Assembly (NCBI GenBank): GCA_002081555.1
Contig: MZNV01000778.1
Location: forward strand, 1 to 26,367
DNA from: Protostelium mycophagum
Taxonomy: Eukaryota > Evosea > Variosea > Protosteliida > Protosteliaceae
Direction of reading: 5' to 3'
DNA: 26,367 bases
The position numbers were made by a program, and so were the translations under genes. Positions 21,193 through 26,367 of this stretch are shown one piece after another. Within the stretch, counting starts at the first letter, position 1, and the number at the start of each line of letters is the position of its first letter. The notes beneath the pieces were generated by a model. It saw only the letters and a program-made list of their open reading frames with translations. It searched no databases and was not told the origin of the DNA.

Positions 21193-21338
21193 CTGCAGAA
21201 AAATGACAAGAGGCTGTTGCAACCTAATTTCAGGTCCTCCAAACTGCGAGGGACTTCACTCACGAATTTCGGACTACTATTTATCTCGAAAGATAAACGC
21301 GAGCCGAGGTTCATCAAAACTTCATGCAAAATTTCGAG
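21193..21338. promoter_or_regulatory. Shared divergent promoter of the homeodomain pair
   Basis: 146 bp lie between the two start codons. Near the + gene is a perfect dyad TTTATCT-CGAA-AGATAAA (21279-21296), with a GATA core in each arm. Near the - gene is TGACA (21204-21208), the core bound by TALE homeodomains. Both elements are candidates for shared or self-regulation. Confidence 0.6.
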
Positions 21339-22265
21339 ATGGAAGAGGATAAGAAGACGGTGTTGCGTCTATTAGAGGAGAGGCAAGGTTGGGATGCTCT
21401 TCCTCCCGAGGTGAAGGCTGTCTTTGGGTGACGCTTGGTGACAGCTGCAGATGCGAGAGAAGCATGCAGATGGTTTCTTGAAAGGTTATGTGGACTTACA
21501 GGCGCTTAAGAACTACCTGGAGCTTGGAAGAGAGTTGCGTTCACAAGCTGCGGTTACATTGTCATACTGCCTCCAATTTGGAACACAGATGTTGTACAAT
21601 GTGTGGAGCTCTGCAGTGGATTTTGGTCTTGGCTCATCGACTACAACAGCTTCATCAATCCCACAATCAGAGGTGACTCTCCGGATGTTGCAGCAAGTTG
21701 ACACTCAATTCGCAGCAGCCAGACACAATAGAACCACCACCGAAGAGGGTTCGTTGCAAAAATTATACAAAACAGAACCTGAAACCACTTCTCATGTGGC
21801 TTGACCTCCATCGGGTGCGACACCCACATCATGAATTCGAATGACTTCTTCAGGACAATCCAAATGCAAAACCGACAATCGCAGAGAAGGAACAGTTATC
21901 TGTCCTCTCAGGTCTCAACATCAAACAAGTCAACCAGTGGTTCACGAACGTGAGAAGGTAATATTTAGATGTGTATGTCAGTCTGAACCGACCAGGAGAG
22001 GCATCAGCTTCCAAGCTCGACGTGACTATGAGCAAGATTTGTACAGCGATGAAAACTTCCTCGGCGACGAATACTACACCAGCGACCTCACAACCTCCAG
22101 CCCAGCTTTCAATGGTCTTGTCGTACGTGATGTCCGTATCATCTGACTGTTGCAGATGGAGAGCTGTATCTAGATACAACCGCGAGATCTGCATCTGATT
22201 TTTTCGAGGAACCGATTGATGTGAAGTGTTTCTTTAATGATTATCATGACTATATAAATACGTGA
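21339..22265 (+). CDS. TALE-type homeodomain transcription factor (HD-B)
   Basis: Six exons (21339-21410, 21451-21672, 21716-21814, 21854-21957, 21996-22114, 22156-22265; introns 38-43 bp) give 241 residues. The homeodomain is at about 107-168: KRVRCKNYTKQNLKPLL, helix 1 WLDLHR, loop DNPNAKPTIAEKEQL, and recognition helix NIKQVNQWFTNVRRR with W48, F49, N51, R53 in place. The loop matches TALE proteins (HRENPYPSEEEKEQL) but is two residues longer. Introns fall inside the homeodomain at HR/DN and within the arginine run. The C-terminal 70 residues are acidic and Ser/Thr/Tyr-rich, like an activation region. The last splice is the least certain: an alternative stop follows directly after 22140. 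The N-terminal helix-rich part (LKNYLELGRELRSQ...) could mediate pairing with HD-A. Confidence 0.82.
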
Positions 22266-22277
22266 ACTGTGTGCTTA
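22266..22277. other. 12-bp gap between convergent stop codons (HD-B / bestrophin)
   Basis: The two stop codons face each other 12 bp apart, so the 3' UTRs and polyadenylation sites must overlap the neighbouring coding sequence. Antisense pairing of the two transcripts is expected if both are expressed together. Confidence 0.75.
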
Positions 22278-23630
22278 TTATTTGTTTTTTTTGGATCCAG
22301 ATTTTGTGAAGGGGAGCGCTTTAACTTGGTCCTTCCACTTTAGAGGATCATAAGAGATACTGCTCAATGTCTGTATCTCTCTCTCTATCTCTTGGCAATA
22401 CGCTTCGAGAGGTCTGCTGGTGTCATTCATCATCATCATTTTCCAACATCAATTAGAACTCACAGATCGTTGTAGTCGTATCCAAAAGGGTTCTCTATCT
22501 CTTGGCCGATAAACTCCACACCAAAGAAGGCGAAGGCTGCAAATGCGGTCACAAATACACTGTAATATCCTAAAGAATCCACCAATTGTGGTGCCAGACT
22601 GAGACAGTACAGAGTCACCAGTTGCTGCTCATCGTCATTTTCCCGCCAATAAATAAATTTGAATTTCAAACCTTGAGGTGGATCTGGTAAGCCAGGGGGA
22701 TAGGCGTGCTGGATATCCTTTCCAAATTGGACAGACATTCAGTGAGTCCATTGATAGAACCGTTAATACTTCCCACATAAGAGCCTTCAATCCTCTTCTG
22801 AGAAACAAAGAGGTCGACATATGACGTCATCAGATAGGTGAGCTCGAGCGGCATGTTTAGAGGTGGACGTCCGGAAGATTGAACTGCGGCAAGATAGCCT
22901 TTGGGAAGGTATGTCTGTGTTTTATGAGTGAGATTTAAGATGATGACGTACTTGGATGTCTGCGTATGGTGTTCCTTTTTCCCCTCTTTGCTATTTTAGT
23001 TTTTCATTCTCAGACATGTACATTCTGAAATCAATTGATTCACCTCAAATGATGAGTAACAGCTCTCGCAAAGCCTGGCAGTAATTGAATAGCCTCTTTT
23101 TTTTGTAAAAGCTCTTCTTCATTCTGTCCCTCTGCGACATGAGTGTGAAGTGTTCTCGCATAGCTTCTCACGATAGAGTTAATGCTCGAGAAGCATCTCC
23201 TTCCTTTCATAAATAAAATCAGATATAATACCTTTCGATGATCGTCTTTCCAGCTTGCATAAATGAGATCTCATGACGTCACTCACCTTCCCACCATCTA
23301 TCATAAGCGCTGGAAGTTCTGAAGGAGACGAGGAGTCCTGTCACAAGGGATAGGATGGGTATGAGACTGGAAGTCAAAGACAAGGTCAGGCCATACTTAT
23401 GCAGCAGAACGTACAGGGCGGAATAGAGGGATAATAGCAGTATGGGAACCGAAAGAGAAGGCAAAACAGAACCTTTCACTTGGAGGATCAGAGGATGACT
23501 GAAGGCCTCTTGGAACTGTCTGGCGACCTACAATATTGAATAATCTTGATTTCTAAAAAGATCTCACATTAGGTCTGGATGGACCATATGCGACAGCAGA
23601 AGAGACGAGCGCTTGTTCTTTCTTTGGCAT
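22278..23630 (-). CDS. Bestrophin-family (UPF0187) anion channel
   Basis: Eight exons (23568-23630, 23287-23527, 23232-23253, 23044-23199, 22952-22985, 22672-22914, 22464-22624, 22278-22413) code for 351 residues. Bestrophins are pentameric chloride/bicarbonate channels. Family marks in order: KGSVLPS before the first membrane helix, GLLVSFRTSSAYDRWWE (about 85-101), FARAVTHHLRGE, LPKGYL, LPLE-like MPLELTYLMTSYVDLF, ERISSTPIPLAYQIHLKQ (to 254), YYSVFVTAFAAFAFFGVEF and ENPFGYDYNDLPLEAYCQEI. The NPFGYDxNDLP form is that of the bacterial/plant/fungal group rather than the acidic calcium clasp of animal bestrophins. Exon 3 is only 22 nt and two introns are 32-33 bp, among the shortest in the window. 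The stop is 12 bp from the stop of HD-B on the other strand. Confidence 0.9.
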
Positions 23631-23708
23631 GGTGATGATGAGCGTGTCGTGTTTCTCGCCAAAAACACAGATTCCTCTCGTTGTAAAAGTACAGCCCCAA
23701 ATTTGATC

Positions 23709-25259
<1,551 letters not shown>

Positions 25260-25376
25260 TGATTGCTTTTTATTATTCATTATCGCGTCAATTAATTGTA
25301 GTTCGTTGGTGTTGTTTGGCGGTGGATAGACAGTATCTAAAAGTTTGGAAAAATGGGTTGTGAACAACTTTTTCAT

Positions 25377-26339
25377 TCAAAAACCCAGGTTTTTGCTGAT
25401 CGACTCAAGGATGCGATCGAAAGAAGGTCGTGGCTCAGGGTCTTTCTGGAACACAGACTCCAGTACCTCCGACATCACCTCATCCCTTTTATCTAAAGGA
25501 ATCTGGATATTTTCAATAATTTCAGACCAACAGGTGAAGGGTGAGAGTGGGTTGATTGATCACCTGATCGAGCATCTTGCTGTGGAGATCTTGCGAAACG
25601 GTTGCCATGATAAAATCAGTTGGAGACAAGTCCGGGAAGGGTTCTTCTCTATAGAACATCAAACTCAATTGTTTCACGGTCCTTCTTACCCAGTGAAGAC
25701 TTCAATGCAAAGCACACCCCAGGACCACACATCAGACTTTTCAGAATGGTTGTTTTTCGCCAGTGACTCCGGTGCCTATATCATGTTAATACATGATGAC
25801 GCATCTCTGCCTCACCATCCACTTGATAGGCCCTGTGTTAGACTTGCTCTGGTGCATGTCTGTCTCTGAAGACAATATTCTTGATAATCCAAAATCTGAA
25901 CAAATCAGCATCTCAAAGAACATCACAACCGATGACTCACCACTGACTTTTGGTACCAAGTCTTCTGTCAACTGCATTTCTAGTCAGTACACATTCTTTA
26001 TGAACGGAGGTGGTGAACAAATGAGATAATAGGACAACTATCTCACCAAGACGTTTCTGGCTGCCAGGTCCTTGTGTATCACCTTCACATACATTTCAGT
26101 CAAACACCCACTTTATCTCATAACTACCCTCTCTGAGGCCAGATGAGCCATTCCCATGGCAACGCCCCTCACTATCCGCACTTTGTCTCCGTATGATATG
26201 TCTTTGTTTTCATCCAGATATGTCTTCAAGTTCCCTCCACTCAAGAACTCTGTTTATATCAACATAGACGGCACAATGGAAGTTTGTCACCTGTCACAAG
26301 GGCAAGAGGGCGAGCGCAGAATCCTATAAATTGTACGAC
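25377..26339 (-). CDS. Tyrosine-kinase-like protein kinase, C-terminal part (gene runs off the right edge)
   Basis: Eight exons are visible (26291-26339, 26128-26249, 26047-26082, 25941-25971, 25816-25895, 25690-25775, 25564-25648, 25377-25502), giving 204 C-terminal residues; the 5' exons lie beyond the window. The kinase domain is read from VVQFIGFCARPLALVTEFL (strands 4-5 and hinge) through GGNLKTYLDEN, catalytic loop VIHKDLAARNVLL, DFG motif VSDFGLSR, activation-loop end GPIKWMAPES, DVWSWGVLCIEVFTGEEPF, and DPEPRPSFDRIL (subdomain XI). It ends right after the domain. HKD replaces HRD. DLAARN and PIKWMAPE are the forms used by tyrosine kinases rather than the DLKxxN of Ser/Thr and most TKL kinases. 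The substrate-binding N lobe and any receptor part are not in view. Confidence 0.9.
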
Positions 26340-26367
26340 CTTAACAATTCAATACAGATACAATGAC

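Overview
The window is compact, gene-dense nuclear DNA from a protist. Most likely it is an amoebozoan close to the protosteloid/variosean amoebae or dictyostelids. I infer this from three things. Nearly every gene is cut by very short GT-AG introns (about 74 modelled, most 36-60 bp). One gene encodes a giant fibro-slime/PA14 protein with Dictyostelium-type Cys-rich repeats. The rest is a typical eukaryotic housekeeping set: NUP35, DPH6 fused to RidA domains, a synaptobrevin and two TALE homeodomain proteins. I found no mobile element, tRNA, rRNA or CRISPR array. All exon models were spliced by hand from reading frames, GT-AG signals and family knowledge; each one sums to a whole number of codons.

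Layout, left to right: a THEM4-like thioesterase (+), an NPP-type phosphodiesterase (-), a synaptobrevin/VAMP (+), a VIT1/CCC1-like transporter (-), a GNAT acetyltransferase (+), nucleoporin NUP35 (-), diphthine-ammonia ligase DPH6 (+), a 2,807-residue surface protein (-, nearly 9 kb), a LAMP-like type I membrane protein (+), a TALE homeodomain protein (-), a second TALE-type homeodomain protein (+), a bestrophin-family channel (-), a proline iminopeptidase (+), and a tyrosine-kinase-like gene (-) running off the right edge. The 14 genes alternate strand without exception. Convergent 3' ends lie 12 to 117 bp apart. Divergent starts are mostly 65 to 165 bp apart, with one 742 bp exception beside the giant gene.

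The most interesting part is 20.4-22.3 kb: two homeodomain genes transcribed away from each other from a 146-bp shared promoter that holds a perfect GATA-core dyad. That arrangement resembles the HD1/HD2 pairs of fungal mating-type loci, and homeodomain-like proteins also set mating type in Dictyostelium. Other points of note are an R-SNARE whose zero-layer arginine appears to be asparagine, a VIT-like protein lacking the conserved first-helix aspartate, a strong excess of the palindrome TGACGTCA (8 copies, 5 in introns), a long hairpin upstream of the giant gene, and a kinase with true tyrosine-kinase signatures (DLAARN, PIKWMAPE).

The genes do not form one pathway. Several concern membranes and the cell surface (VAMP, VIT-like, giant adhesin, LAMP-like protein, bestrophin). 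The others are housekeeping or regulatory.
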